Of a stretch of 64,000 bases of DNA, positions 6,791 through 16,500 are shown piece by piece. Made by a program: the position numbers and the translations under genes. Positions within the stretch are counted from its first letter, which is position 1; the number at the start of each line of letters is the position of its first letter. A model generated the notes under the pieces. That model did no database searches. It was not told where the DNA came from and saw only the letters and a list, made by a program, of their open reading frames with translations. Source of the stretch: Pseudomonadota bacterium (GTDB lineage Bacteria; Chloroflexota; UBA6077; JAJPGT01); assembly GCA_021325655.1 (NCBI GenBank), contig JAJPGT010000043.1:143959-207958 (forward strand), read 5' to 3'.

Positions 6791-9700
6791 ACGTCACCTC
6801 CCCGATCTGCTCTTTGAGCGCTGTCAGGTGCCACTCCAGCGCCCAAGCCAAGATCCCGTCATCGGCAGCCTCGACGAGAGCATCGAGCGCCGCATCACCA
6901 ACGGCGAGACGGTCAAAGAGGATTGCCCTGGCCAGATCGCGCCAGGCCTGTCGCCCGCCGGGCATCCAGCCACCATCGGCGCTTTGCCAGGACTCCTGTC
7001 GCGCTACCAGCTCGGCCCACGCGCCGTGCAAGGCGCTCAGGCTGGGCGCCGTGCGCTCGACGATTCGCCATATCTCGCGCATGCGGGGCCACTCCGCCAG
7101 CGGGTGCGCGCATATGGGCTCGAAGCGGCGGCCGGTGCTGTCGAGGAACAGCGTCGCCACGCGCGCCGGCTCCACCCTGATGCCGTCGCCCGGCCGCAGG
7201 TCCAGGGCGTGGCGGTAGACCTGGCCAGCGGGGTGCTGGAAGTCACGTGGGAAGCGAACGGTGCGGTCTTCGACCGCCAGGTACGGGTAGAAGACGTCGG
7301 TCCGGCCGTCGGGGAGCGTGACGGGGATGGTGCGCAGTTCCGCACTACCATCGGGACGCTTGAGGCCCAGGGCAACCACGCCCGAGCGCGCGTCGCACGC
7401 GGTGACCCGCCACCATTCGCACGGCGCGTGGTCGAGCGTATCCTCTACGTTACGGGTGGCCTCGATGACCGCCTGGAAGGGGAGCGTCCGCGGAAAGGCG
7501 ATGATGCCGGCCCGCAGGGGCAGGCGGTCCCAGACCCGGGCGAATTGCTCGTTCCACGCCGCGACCGCCCGGTCGAGACAGGCGGAAGCAGCCTCCAGCG
7601 GCACCAGGACGCGGAAGCGGAGCGGGCTCAACTCAAGGGGGATCACCGGAGCGTAGGCACCCAGCGGGCCGGCATCTTTGACCTGGTGCACGCGCAACGT
7701 GCGCTGCTTGAAGTCGTCACCCCGGAGGACGACTTCCTTGCCCCTCAACGCTTCGGCGGTCTCCTCCACCCGAAGCAGCCGGGCGAGGTTGCACGCGGTG
7801 ACGAAGTCCTGGGCGTCCTGGCGATAGAGCAGGCTCACCGGTGCATCGCCCAGGCGCCCATCATAGATCTCGCGGTCCCGCCAGCCCTCACCTGCTGACG
7901 TCTGATCAGGGACTACGGTCAGTCGGCGCACCCGCCAGCGATTGGCATCGCGGGCTGCTAGCTCGCGGAACTCGACGAACAGCCCAGCAAAGAATTCCTC
8001 CGCCTGCCGCCAGAACCGGTAGATGCGGCCGGGCGAGGCGAGCTTGGCGAAGAACTGATGGACAAGCCAGCGGGCGCGCTGCTCGGGGTCGAGCTGGTCC
8101 CACCGTGGGGCGTCCGAACGGTCCTCAACAATCTTGCTGAAAAACGACGACCAGTCGTTTTCGTATCGGTACCCTTCCTGAAGGTTCGCCAGCAGCAGGT
8201 CGGTCGTGTCGGGCGTAGTACCCACCTTCCCCCGAATTTCCCCGAGCAGGCTGTCGAAACTTCGGAGCGGATCGACTGGATTTGGGATCTTTCTGCGTCT
8301 ACTTTGGTCTCGCTGCCAGTACTCCGAAAGCTCGGGGTTATGTGTCCGCCAATCTGAGATGGCCTGCGCGCGCAGAGAATCGGTCTTCCTACCTTCGAGC
8401 CAGGGCTCGAGGTCGAGGCTCAGCGTGAGGAGCGCCACCCGGCCATCGGCGTCGGCCACCTCGTCGATCCAGATGGTGTCGGAGTCGAGCTTGCCATTCA
8501 GCCAGGCATCGAGACGGCCCCGCCGGCGCTCCTGGCACACCTCACACGGCCGCTGCTTGTCATTTGCCTTGCCGTTGTACCGCACCAGGCAGACGGGGCA
8601 GACGTGGCCGGTCGCCACGCTCGCGGTGATGCTCCACGAGCGGTGGACCGGTACGGCCAGCGTCTCGCGGACCGCGTGCATCTCCTTGACCATGGGCACC
8701 AGGCTGCGTGTCGGCTCGCTGATGCGACAGCACGGCGGGGTTTCCAGCTTTAGCCCCTGCGCGTATGTATCAGCCTGCTCCTGGAGCCATCGCTCCCACT
8801 CCGGGATCTTGAGGTCCGCGCTTGTACCGTCCGAGCGCTCGCCGGGGGAGGAGAAGACGCAGACGCTGGCGTCGCGGTAGAGCAGCGATCCAACGGCCAG
8901 GTCCACCTCGACAAGCTGGCAGACCTGCTTGAAGAACGCGTCGATGTCAGCGCGGGCGCCGAGCCAGTCGCCGATGCGCACAGCGCGGGCTTCGTAGTGG
9001 TCGGTGCCCACACCGACCGTCAGCAGGCGCCAGCGCGTGGCCTGCTTGAGATCCTTCAAGGTCCATGAGAAGCCGCTGCCTTCCAGGATCGCTCCGGCCA
9101 CGGCGCTCTTGAAGAGCGCGGCCGCGACGTAGGACTGGTCCCACAGCGTGACCTCGTTGTTCGGCAGCCGCGTCTCGGCGATCGTGGACGAAAAGGCGGT
9201 CCGTAGGAGGCTGTTCGGTCCGATGGCCGAGTCTCGCCAGCGCTGCCAGGTGCCAACGTCCCTCACCCCCGGCCCCTCTCCCGCTCGCGGGAGAGGGGTG
9301 GCCGGCAGGCCGGGGTGAGGGATCGTCTCCAGGACGCGCCGGACCTCCTCCAGGAGCCGCCGCCAGCCAGGCTCGGTCAGCACCTCGGGCGGGTCCGTGA
9401 GCAGGTTCCGCACGGGCAGGCCGAAGGCGGACGCAAGCCACATGTGCGTGATATCCTGCCCGAGGTACTCGGAGGTCGCGGTCGGCAGGTTCTTTTCGAT
9501 CCCCGAGGCCATCCCGTGCGCGGCCTGGAGCAGCCCGAGTATCCCGGTGTCGCGGTCCCGGTGCTTCGTCAGGAAGTCCGTGAGCGTGCCCGACCAGCCG
9601 ACGTTCGCCCCGCTCACCGTAGGGAACTGGGCCTTCATCCATTGCAGGAGAACGTCCCATGGGAACGGCGAGCTCTCCCGCTCGTGCCAGCGCTCGTAGT

Positions 9701-9842
9701 GGTAGCCGGTCTTCTGGCCGCCGTACTCGCGCAGGAAGTCGGCCCGCGCCTTGCCCGCCATGTGCAGCCAGCCCACGGCCTCCATCGCCAGGAGCAGGGG
9801 TCGGTGCTCGCGCAGCCTCTTGGCGGGTTCGAAGTCAGCCAT
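6783..9842 (-). CDS. csx11: Csx11-type Cas10-like large subunit of type III CRISPR effector
   Basis: Large (1019 aa) Cas10-family protein, best matching the Csx11 branch. Seen: a degenerate HD-like start (LLLAMEAVGWLHMAGKA, H27-M28-A-G-K31, where HD domains read HDxGK); a first palm-like region around VGVGTDHYEARAVRIGDWLG; a four-Cys zinc ribbon CPVC...CEVC near residues 414-440; and a second palm-like region near residue 760 reading SPLRFRVLVPLEAA where active Cas10 has GGDD. Both nuclease and cyclase residues therefore look lost, and a scaffold role in an RNA-targeting complex is inferred. A palindromic repeat is inserted in frame near residues 174-194. The ATG at 9842 overlaps the upstream RAMP by 8 nt. 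Confidence 0.82.
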   Translation of the reverse strand: MADFEPAKRLREHRPLLLAMEAVGWLHMAGKARADFLREYGGQKTGYHYERWHERESSPFPWDVLLQWMKAQFPTVSGANVGWSGTLTDFLTKHRDRDTGILGLLQAAHGMASGIEKNLPTATSEYLGQDITHMWLASAFGLPVRNLLTDPPEVLTEPGWRRLLEEVRRVLETIPHPGLPATPLPRAGEGPGVRDVGTWQRWRDSAIGPNSLLRTAFSSTIAETRLPNNEVTLWDQSYVAAALFKSAVAGAILEGSGFSWTLKDLKQATRWRLLTVGVGTDHYEARAVRIGDWLGARADIDAFFKQVCQLVEVDLAVGSLLYRDASVCVFSSPGERSDGTSADLKIPEWERWLQEQADTYAQGLKLETPPCCRISEPTRSLVPMVKEMHAVRETLAVPVHRSWSITASVATGHVCPVCLVRYNGKANDKQRPCEVCQERRRGRLDAWLNGKLDSDTIWIDEVADADGRVALLTLSLDLEPWLEGRKTDSLRAQAISDWRTHNPELSEYWQRDQSRRRKIPNPVDPLRSFDSLLGEIRGKVGTTPDTTDLLLANLQEGYRYENDWSSFFSKIVEDRSDAPRWDQLDPEQRARWLVHQFFAKLASPGRIYRFWRQAEEFFAGLFVEFRELAARDANRWRVRRLTVVPDQTSAGEGWRDREIYDGRLGDAPVSLLYRQDAQDFVTACNLARLLRVEETAEALRGKEVVLRGDDFKQRTLRVHQVKDAGPLGAYAPVIPLELSPLRFRVLVPLEAASACLDRAVAAWNEQFARVWDRLPLRAGIIAFPRTLPFQAVIEATRNVEDTLDHAPCEWWRVTACDARSGVVALGLKRPDGSAELRTIPVTLPDGRTDVFYPYLAVEDRTVRFPRDFQHPAGQVYRHALDLRPGDGIRVEPARVATLFLDSTGRRFEPICAHPLAEWPRMREIWRIVERTAPSLSALHGAWAELVARQESWQSADGGWMPGGRQAWRDLARAILFDRLAVGDAALDALVEAADDGILAWALEWHLTALKEQIGEVTYA
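9260..9321. repeat. REP-like nested palindrome inserted in csx11
   Basis: A 62-bp nested inverted repeat. The outer arms are CCCTCACCCC(C)GG and CCGGGGTGAGGG; the inner arms are CCCCTCTCCCGC and GCGGGAGAGGGG around a TC-rich tip. Read in the csx11 frame it gives LPATPLPRAGEGPGVR. This resembles short palindromic intergenic repeats seen in many high-GC genomes. Here it lies inside a gene and keeps the reading frame. Confidence 0.8.
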
Positions 9843-10758
9843 CGCGCGCCCCCGTCGGGGTGACCCACGGCTTGACCTTGCTCTCGAAGTCCGCGAGCGT
9901 CTCCGCCTCAACAGGCTCGTGGCCATTCCGCCATGCCTTCCATTGACGCACGCTGGCGGTGCCCCAGCCAGCCGTGCGCTTGGCCGAGATACCATAGGTC
10001 GTCAGCAGCGCCTCAATGGCCTTGAGCAGGGGCTCGATGGCCTCCTCGGGCTTCACCTTGTCCCGAGGGGCGGCGCCGGGCAGCGGCGCAGAGAGCAGAT
10101 GGAGTGTCCCTTCGGTGCCCGCTGGAACCACCTCATAGTAGATGGGCTGGGTTCCGGCCCGGGTCCTACGGCTGTGGGGGTTGATGACCTCGAAGCCGAT
10201 CTTATTGAACCAGGTCGGGTAGAAGACGAGAGCCCCCTGCTGGAAGTCCTCCGTCTCGCCCTTCTCGTTGCCGAAGAGGTGGACGATCCACGCCGGGTCC
10301 TGCCACCGATCGAGCGTGCCATTGTGCTGCTCCAGGTAGTCATGCAGCCCCGCCTGCATCCGGCACGCCCAGCGCAGCAGCCCCTTCCAGCTCGCCGCCG
10401 GCAGGTACGGCACGCCGAACACGCGGTCCTTGCGTACGGGGTTATCGAGCACGTGGAACGGCCGGTCGTCCTTCGAGTACCAGGGGGTTTCCAGGGTGAA
10501 TGCAACCTCGAAGGCGAGCCAGGAATTGTCAGGCAGCCGGTCGAACGGTGGATCGAGTTGCAGCCGACTCGGCAGCCGCAGGTTCTGGCCCTGCGCGCGC
10601 CGCATGTAGCACTGGCGGGCATCGTTTCGTTCAGTGCCACCCCGCGTGGACCACGCCGTGCATCCATCCACGAACCCGGATGCAAGCCCGGCTGGCAACG
10701 GACCACTGGTGGGGCAGGCGGTTTGCGAGGCCAGTTCGGCGTACAGGTCGAACTTCAT
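9835..10758 (-). CDS. RAMP protein, Cmr6/Cmr4-like Cas7-family subunit
   Basis: RAMP-superfamily protein of 307 aa. Seen: the strand-helix core with the family-typical RAMP signature FGVPYLPAASWKGLLRW preceded by LETPWYSKDDRPFHVLDNP, then GALVFYPTWF and a C-terminal glycine-rich turn SAKRTAGWGTASV. In type III-B complexes a Cas7-type protein in this position is Cmr6, which caps the crRNA 3' side of the filament. Assignment to Cmr6 rather than another Cas7 paralogue is by elimination, since Cmr1 and Cmr4 are both present. Its ATG overlaps the Cmr1 stop (ATGA), and its stop lies 8 nt inside csx11. Confidence 0.75.
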   Translation of the reverse strand: MKFDLYAELASQTACPTSGPLPAGLASGFVDGCTAWSTRGGTERNDARQCYMRRAQGQNLRLPSRLQLDPPFDRLPDNSWLAFEVAFTLETPWYSKDDRPFHVLDNPVRKDRVFGVPYLPAASWKGLLRWACRMQAGLHDYLEQHNGTLDRWQDPAWIVHLFGNEKGETEDFQQGALVFYPTWFNKIGFEVINPHSRRTRAGTQPIYYEVVPAGTEGTLHLLSAPLPGAAPRDKVKPEEAIEPLLKAIEALLTTYGISAKRTAGWGTASVRQWKAWRNGHEPVEAETLADFESKVKPWVTPTGARDG

Positions 10759-11702
10759 GGTGCCACTCCAGCCTGCGTCATGAGACGTGCAAGAATTGCC
10801 GCGCCGGTCATGAATTCCTCATCTTTGAAGCCGTCATCTTTCCAGGCCTTACACAACCGTTTTTTGATCATCTTAAAGTGCACTGCACCTGGAGACTGAA
10901 ACCCGAAGGTGCGCGGCGGGCTCCTGAAGCTGAAGATCTTCTTGCTCTCCTGCTGCCGGCCGGCCAGCCATCGGTTTACCCTGTCGTTGCTGGCGAGCTG
11001 CTGGCCCTGGGTCTTGGGCTCCTTTCGGCCAAGAACCTTGTTGAATGTGCTCTTGTCGGCGCTCTGCCGCGCGAGGTGTCTTCCATTCACGCACCAGAAG
11101 TTCGTCAGCGATGCCCACGCGAAGTCCTGCTGCGGCGGCTTTCGCCAGCGACCGTCGCGCACGTAGCGTTCGAGATCAGCCTGCGAGCACGCCTGGATGC
11201 CTGCCCGTTGCTCAACCTTCACGATGCCGTAGTCGTGATGGTGTGGTAGACCGCTACGAGTCGCTTCGTCGGATGGCTTGAGGACCGTCTTGCCGCCGAG
11301 GGCGCCGTAGTCGGCGATGAGCCGAAGCGTCAGGTCGAGCAGCGCCCACTCCTGCGCGGCGATCGGGCGGAGCGGCGTGAAACGCAGGATGAACTCGGTG
11401 TCCTTCTTGATCTGGTCCCTCATGACCGCGCCGTTCCCGCCGCGTACCTCGAACCGGAACTTGCGCCCCCAGCCGGTGCAACCGAACAGCTCACAGACGA
11501 CGTAGCGCCTGCCTTGCTGGTCGGGGCAACGGTTATTGGATTCCGACGGGTCGCACGCCGCGCCGCCCAGGCCGCGGACCAGCACTTCGAACCACCAGCG
11601 GATGGAGCCGAGCAAGCCGGTGGGGATCGTACACTGCCCTTTTCCGTCGGCGTCGCCGGTCCACAGGTCGGTGAGCGCCTTCAGGCGCCATTCCCTCGCC
11701 AT
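10755..11702 (-). CDS. cmr1: Type III-B RAMP protein Cmr1
   Basis: Cas7-family RAMP that caps the crRNA 3' end of the Cmr complex. Seen: the Cmr1 hallmark IPTGLLGSIRWWFEVLVRGLGG near residues 25-46, the short Cys-containing stretch CELFGCTGWGRKFRFEV, and a C-terminal helical domain; 315 aa. The ATG at 11702 follows GAGG and lies 16 nt after the stop of the HAS-barrel gene. It is thus the first CRISPR gene, directly joined to the end-resection genes. Its 3' end (about 10800-10890) is clearly AT-richer than the surroundings, which fits recent transfer. Confidence 0.85.
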   Translation of the reverse strand: MAREWRLKALTDLWTGDADGKGQCTIPTGLLGSIRWWFEVLVRGLGGAACDPSESNNRCPDQQGRRYVVCELFGCTGWGRKFRFEVRGGNGAVMRDQIKKDTEFILRFTPLRPIAAQEWALLDLTLRLIADYGALGGKTVLKPSDEATRSGLPHHHDYGIVKVEQRAGIQACSQADLERYVRDGRWRKPPQQDFAWASLTNFWCVNGRHLARQSADKSTFNKVLGRKEPKTQGQQLASNDRVNRWLAGRQQESKKIFSFRSPPRTFGFQSPGAVHFKMIKKRLCKAWKDDGFKDEEFMTGAAILARLMTQAGVAP

Positions 11703-11718
11703 TTCCTCACGATGTCCC

Positions 11719-12333
11719 TCATCGCAGCACGTCCACGGTGGAGCGGAACGCGACGTTGTCGCGCAGCACGCCGAGCACGCGGGCGTGCTCCGGGAACAGG
11801 CGCGCCAGGCGCGCCAGGATGAGCTGCGCCAGGCCGGGCGCAATGTCGCCACCCCGGGCCATCAGCCGCGGCAGGTACCCCACGCGGGGGCGTGTCGGGT
11901 CGTCGGGCGCGGTGTGGAAGGCGCGCACCTCCGCCTCGCTCAGCAGGCAGGCCTCAGTGCCCACCTGCGCCGCGAGCGGCGGCAGGCTGTGGCTGGGCCG
12001 CCCCTCCGCATCGATCTCCCCCACCACCAGAACCCCGACGAGCGTGGCTTTCTCGTCCAGGTAGTCCGGGCTGAACACCGCCACTTCGTCGCGCGGCGAC
12101 AGACGCGGGCCCAGGCTCCCGTAGTCCGGGTTCAGCAGGATCGTGTCGTAGAGCACCCCGACCAGCCGAACCAGCTCGACCTCCAGGGTCACGAACGTGC
12201 CGACGGCGTACTCCGCCGGGCTGGGCGGCTCCGGCCCGTCGGCGCTGCCGTACACCTGGACAACGTAGTCCGTGTGGCTGTTCGACTTGACGACCTTTCC
12301 GATCGAGCGCCCTGGCGTGTTGTCTCCGCCCAC
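11719..12333 (-). CDS. Stand-alone HAS-barrel-like protein associated with NurA/HerA
   Basis: A 204-aa protein starting at GTG 12333, behind a strong GGGAGGAG ribosome-binding site 14 nt after the nurA stop. Seen: an N-terminal beta-rich stretch, SIGKVVKSNSHTDYVVQVYG followed by YAVGTFVTLE, resembling the HAS barrel that forms the DNA-facing ring of HerA. There is no Walker motif or nuclease motif. The C-terminal half is helical. Inferred role: accessory barrel for the HerA-NurA machine, supported only by fold resemblance and position. A longer in-frame reading upstream would run inside nurA and is rejected. Confidence 0.68.
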   Translation of the reverse strand: MGGDNTPGRSIGKVVKSNSHTDYVVQVYGSADGPEPPSPAEYAVGTFVTLEVELVRLVGVLYDTILLNPDYGSLGPRLSPRDEVAVFSPDYLDEKATLVGVLVVGEIDAEGRPSHSLPPLAAQVGTEACLLSEAEVRAFHTAPDDPTRPRVGYLPRLMARGGDIAPGLAQLILARLARLFPEHARVLGVLRDNVAFRSTVDVLR

Positions 12334-12347
12334 GGCTCCTCCCTTCC

Positions 12348-13523
12348 TCAGGTCCGGCGACGCCGCTTGCTCGTCGCCTTGGGCACCGCGTGCAGATCCA
12401 GATCGAAGTGCTCGCAGAAGCGTTGCGCCGCGCCGATCAGCCGCTCGCGGTCGTTCGCCCGCAGGACCGCCGCGGCGTCGGCCGCCTCGATAGCATAGGG
12501 ATAGCCGGTCGCGGTGGCGACGACCTCGCAGCGCGTGACGTCGACCACGTGGTCGAGCAGTCCCTCCCGCACTACCCAGGCAGGCACATCTAGCCGGGCG
12601 GGCGGGCCGAACGCGGTCGTCTGGAGGTACACGAAGCAGATCTCCCGGGCCAGGCTGCGCTCCTGGCCCGATCCGCGATAGCGCGTGAGCACCTGGTCGT
12701 CGCGGGCACAGATGAACGCCTTGGTGCGGTCGCCCCAGTCCATCGCCTCCGCGAGCAGCGCCGCGTCGTTGATCCCGCGGGGCAGCGGCAGCCCGGCCAG
12801 GTGGGCCAGCAGCACGCACAGGTCCTTGGCATCGCTGGAATCGATGTAGCCCACCAGCGGCACCCGGAACCGCTCCGAGGCGTCCAGCGCCTTGACGATC
12901 GCCTCGATGTAGCGTCCGGCCAGGTCGAAGCTCATCTCGCTGGTGAACGAGACGATGAGCGTCCCGTCGAAGTACACCACCGCCGGGGGTGTACGCCCGG
13001 CCAGACGCGCCATCTGGGCGACGAGCGTCTCGCACTCCGCCTCGAAGCGGCGCAGGCTCGCGTCGGCGCCGTCCAGGTCTGGCAGCACAACCTGCACGTG
13101 TACGCCCTTCTCGTAGCGCTCGCCGTCGTATCCCAGGTGCGGGTTGCGGAACCAGGCGACCTGGACGAAGCCGAGCGGGAGCGAGAGATCACGCGAGGGG
13201 CGGAGCTCGCTGCCATCCACCGCGACCGTCGTCACCCCGCGGATGCGCTGGTGGGCCCAGGCGCGGGCCTCGCGGTGGTTGCGGAAACGCGCCGGAAAGC
13301 GGAGGAACCAGTCGGCGCTCCGCTCGTGCTCATCGCTCGGCAGCGCGCCGGGGCTCGGGATGCCGGCGAGCTGGGCCTGGATCTCCGTCGCCGACAGGCG
13401 AGCGCAGGTGGTGAGCGCCTGGCGGAAGGCCTCGGCGTCAGCGTCACGCTGGGCGGTGAGCTGGCGCAGGCGGGGGAGACTCTCCTGGAGTGCCGCGGCC
13501 ACCTTGTCCGCCCAGAACGCCAT
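12348..13523 (-). CDS. nurA: NurA-family 5'-3' nuclease
   Basis: End-resection nuclease that works with HerA. Seen: the first metal-binding motif VAVDGSELRPS near residue 98, YFDGTLIVSF near 187, and GYIDSSDAKDL near 225, each supplying the conserved Asp residues of the RNase H-like NurA fold; 391 aa, typical. The ATG at 13523 shares one base with the Rad50 stop (TGATG), so translation is coupled. The next gene downstream is a HAS-barrel protein. The HerA partner is 10 kb further down the same strand. Confidence 0.9.
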   Translation of the reverse strand: MAFWADKVAAALQESLPRLRQLTAQRDADAEAFRQALTTCARLSATEIQAQLAGIPSPGALPSDEHERSADWFLRFPARFRNHREARAWAHQRIRGVTTVAVDGSELRPSRDLSLPLGFVQVAWFRNPHLGYDGERYEKGVHVQVVLPDLDGADASLRRFEAECETLVAQMARLAGRTPPAVVYFDGTLIVSFTSEMSFDLAGRYIEAIVKALDASERFRVPLVGYIDSSDAKDLCVLLAHLAGLPLPRGINDAALLAEAMDWGDRTKAFICARDDQVLTRYRGSGQERSLAREICFVYLQTTAFGPPARLDVPAWVVREGLLDHVVDVTRCEVVATATGYPYAIEAADAAAVLRANDRERLIGAAQRFCEHFDLDLHAVPKATSKRRRRT

Positions 13524-16500
13524 CAGCCCGCGTCCTCCACCTGCGAGGCGCCATCCACCTTCGCGACACGCAGGACGTGGCCGTACAGCCCGTCGAACGT
13601 GTCGTCGTGGGAGATGACGACCATCTGCTCGAACCCCTTGAGTGCGGCGAGCTGCCGCGCCAGATTCGCCCGCCGGGTGTCGTCCATGTTCGTCGTCGGC
13701 TCGTCCAAAAAGGCGATCCGGACCTCGGAGGTCTCCTTGAGCAGCGCCAGCCGAATGGCGAGCGCGGCGCACATCTGCTCCCCGCCCGAAAGCTGGCGGA
13801 AGCTCCGCCGGTGGCCGCGCTGGTGCAGGATCACCTCGTAATCGCCCGCCCATTCCAGCCGGGCGGTGGCGTCGCCGAGGATCTCCCCAAACAGCTTGCT
13901 GGCCAGCTCGGACAGGCGCTGGAGCTTGGTCTGGGCGATGCGCGGGCCGGCGGCGCGGATGTGCCCGCGCATGCGCTCGACCAGCGACCCCGCCTCGGCC
14001 AGCTCCGCGATCTCCGCCTCGCAGCGCACCCGCTCCTGCTCCTTCACCTGGAGCTGCTGAATCTCCATGTCGAGCGAGGAGAGCGTCTCCCGCGCGTGCT
14101 GCAGGTCGCTGCGGGCCGCCCCCAGCCGATTGGCAAGGTCGGCGCTGTCTCGCCGCGCCGCCTCGTGCTGTTCCGGGTCATAGGCGGCTTCGGCCGCGGC
14201 AAGCTCGCGGGCCGCCTGCTCGGCCAGCTCCTGCTGCCGCTCCACCAGCTCCTCGTGGCGGCGACAGGTGTCGCGCCGGTCGTCCAGCATCGCCGCGAGG
14301 GCCTGGTTGGCGACGAATGTCTCGTAGTCTGGCTGGTAGCGATCACGCGCGGCGTAGGCGCAGGCGAGGCGCTCGTCAACGTCGGCAAACGGCGCCAGTT
14401 CCAGCGCCAGGCGCTCGACCGCGCTTGCCAGCGCCGCTTGCTCCTCGCGCAACTGCGTGGCGCACTCCTGTAGCGCGGGCGCCTCCTCCGCTCGACGGCG
14501 GAGCTCGGCCACGATTCCGCGCACGTCGCCGAGCTGCTCGCGCCGCCGCTCGGCCTCCTGGAGCTGCTGGCGGAGCTCCGGCAGCCGCTCCAGCTCCCGC
14601 TCCAGCCGCTCCAGCCGCGAGCGCGTCTGCCAGAGCCGCTGCGTCGCCGCCTGGAGCGACCGCTGGGCGGCGTCCAGCCCCCCGGCCCGCTCGGCGGCGC
14701 GCTGCAACGCCGGTAGCGCCTGCTCGAGCGCGGCGGCGCGCTCCTGTGCCGCGTGTAGCCGCTCCGGGGCGTCGGCCAGCTCGCGCTCCAGCCGCTGGGC
14801 TTCGTCGCGCTCGCGCTCGGCGGCCTGGCGCTGCTCCCGCGCCAGCGCCAGGCGGGCCAGCGCGCCAGCCTCGTCCTGGAGCTGGCGCTGCGCCGCCGCC
14901 GCCTGGTCGAGCAAGGCCTGCGCTTCGTCAAGCATCGCCCGTGAGGCGGCGACCGCTTCGGCCGCCAGCGCGATCTGGCTATCGAAGTAGCTCTCCAGCG
15001 TCAGCCCTTCGCCCTTTTCGGCGACGTTCTTGCACGGCTCAATCAGGAACGGGCAGAGCCCCCCTTCCACCCGCGCGCGCGTCTCGCGCGCGGTCGCCAG
15101 CGCCGTCTCAGCGGCTTGATAGCGACCGGCCAGCTCCCGCACCGCGGCCTCGCGCGCCGGCAGCGTCTCGGCCAGCGGCCGCAGCGCCTCCAGGCGGGCC
15201 AGATCGGCCAGGATCGCCGCCTCCTCCTGGGCATGCGCCTCGAGCCGCACCTGCGCCTGCTCTCGCGCCAGTGTCGCCTGCCGGAGCTGCTCCGCGCGCT
15301 GCGTCAACTGCTGCAGCTCCAGCCGGAGCTGCTCCAGCTCGCGCTGCACCGACAGCAGCTCCTGGGCCTCGCGCGCCGCCACCCGCCGCTCCCGCAGGTC
15401 CTGCTCCGCCTCCGCTTTCTCCTGCTCGGCCCGACTCAGCTCCAGGCGCAGCTCCTCCAGCGCCGGCTGCTGCCCCTCCAGCTCCGAGACCCGTCGCAGC
15501 GCCTGATCCCGCTCGCGCTCCGCCGCCTCCTGCTCCGAGACCTTTGGCAGCAAGGCGTGCAAGCGCTCGGCGTCCGCCTCCGCCGCCGCCAGCCGCTGCT
15601 CGACCGCCGCCAGCTCGGCAGTGCAGCGTTGCTCGCGCTCCTGGGCCTGTCGGAGCCGCTGCTGCAGCGCGTCGCGCTCCTTGCGCCGCTGCTCCTGCGC
15701 CCGCACCACCGTGAGCGCTTCCTGGTACGCCTCCGCTCCCGCCCGGCTGGCCGCGACGAGCTCGGCGGCGCGCTCGGCCTCCGCCATCGCCGCCCGCGCC
15801 GTCTCCAGCCGCTCGCGGGCGCTGGCCAGGTCGCTCTGGCGGCTGGCGTGCACCCGCTGCGCCTCGTGAACCCGGGTCAGCGCCAGGTCCAGCCGGCTCA
15901 CCAGCAGCTCGGCCTCCCGCTGCCGGCGCTCCAGCTCCTGGCAGAGCGCCTCCAGCGCGGCGGCCTGCGCCGCTGCCGCCTCCCGCGCCTCGCGCGCCAT
16001 CGGCAGCCGGGCCGTCTCGCCTCGTAGCTCGGCCAAGCGGGCCTCGGCCTCCAGCCGGCGCCGCTCGAACTCCTGGGCGACCTCGCGGAGCTGCAGCCAG
16101 GCCTCCTGGTACTCGGCAACCCGCAGCAGCCGGTCGAACCGCTTCTTGCGGTCTGTCGGGGTGTCCAGGAACGGGGCGGTAAAGGTGCCTTGCGGCGGTC
16201 CGACGCTGTCGAGGAACAGCATCGGTAGGGGCGTTCCCGGAGCCAGCTCCAGGTGCTCACGCAGCCAGGCGGTGACCGGCCGCTCGCCCTCCGCCTCGCG
16301 AACGCCCAGCTCCGGGTCGTACACATACCAGGCGCCGTTCTTGCCGACGATGCGGACAACCTCATAGCAGCGCTCATCCAGGCCGGAGAGAAGACGTACC
16401 GCCACGCGCCCGCTGGCCACGCCGCGGCGGACGAAGTCCTCGTGTCGCTGGTAGGGCAGGTAGTTGAACAGCGCCGCGCCGATCGCTTCCAGCACGGTGC

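Noticed and set aside
11719..13035. 438-residue reading that extends the HAS-barrel gene upstream through nurA
   Set aside because: The upstream part is Arg/Gly-rich shadow sequence overlapping nurA. A strong ribosome-binding site and GTG at 12333 mark the real start.
14317..15714. 465-codon plus-strand open frame rich in Ala, Pro and Arg, opposite rad50
   Set aside because: Low-complexity antisense shadow of the GC-rich coiled-coil region of rad50. The minus-strand frame has clear Rad50 motifs.
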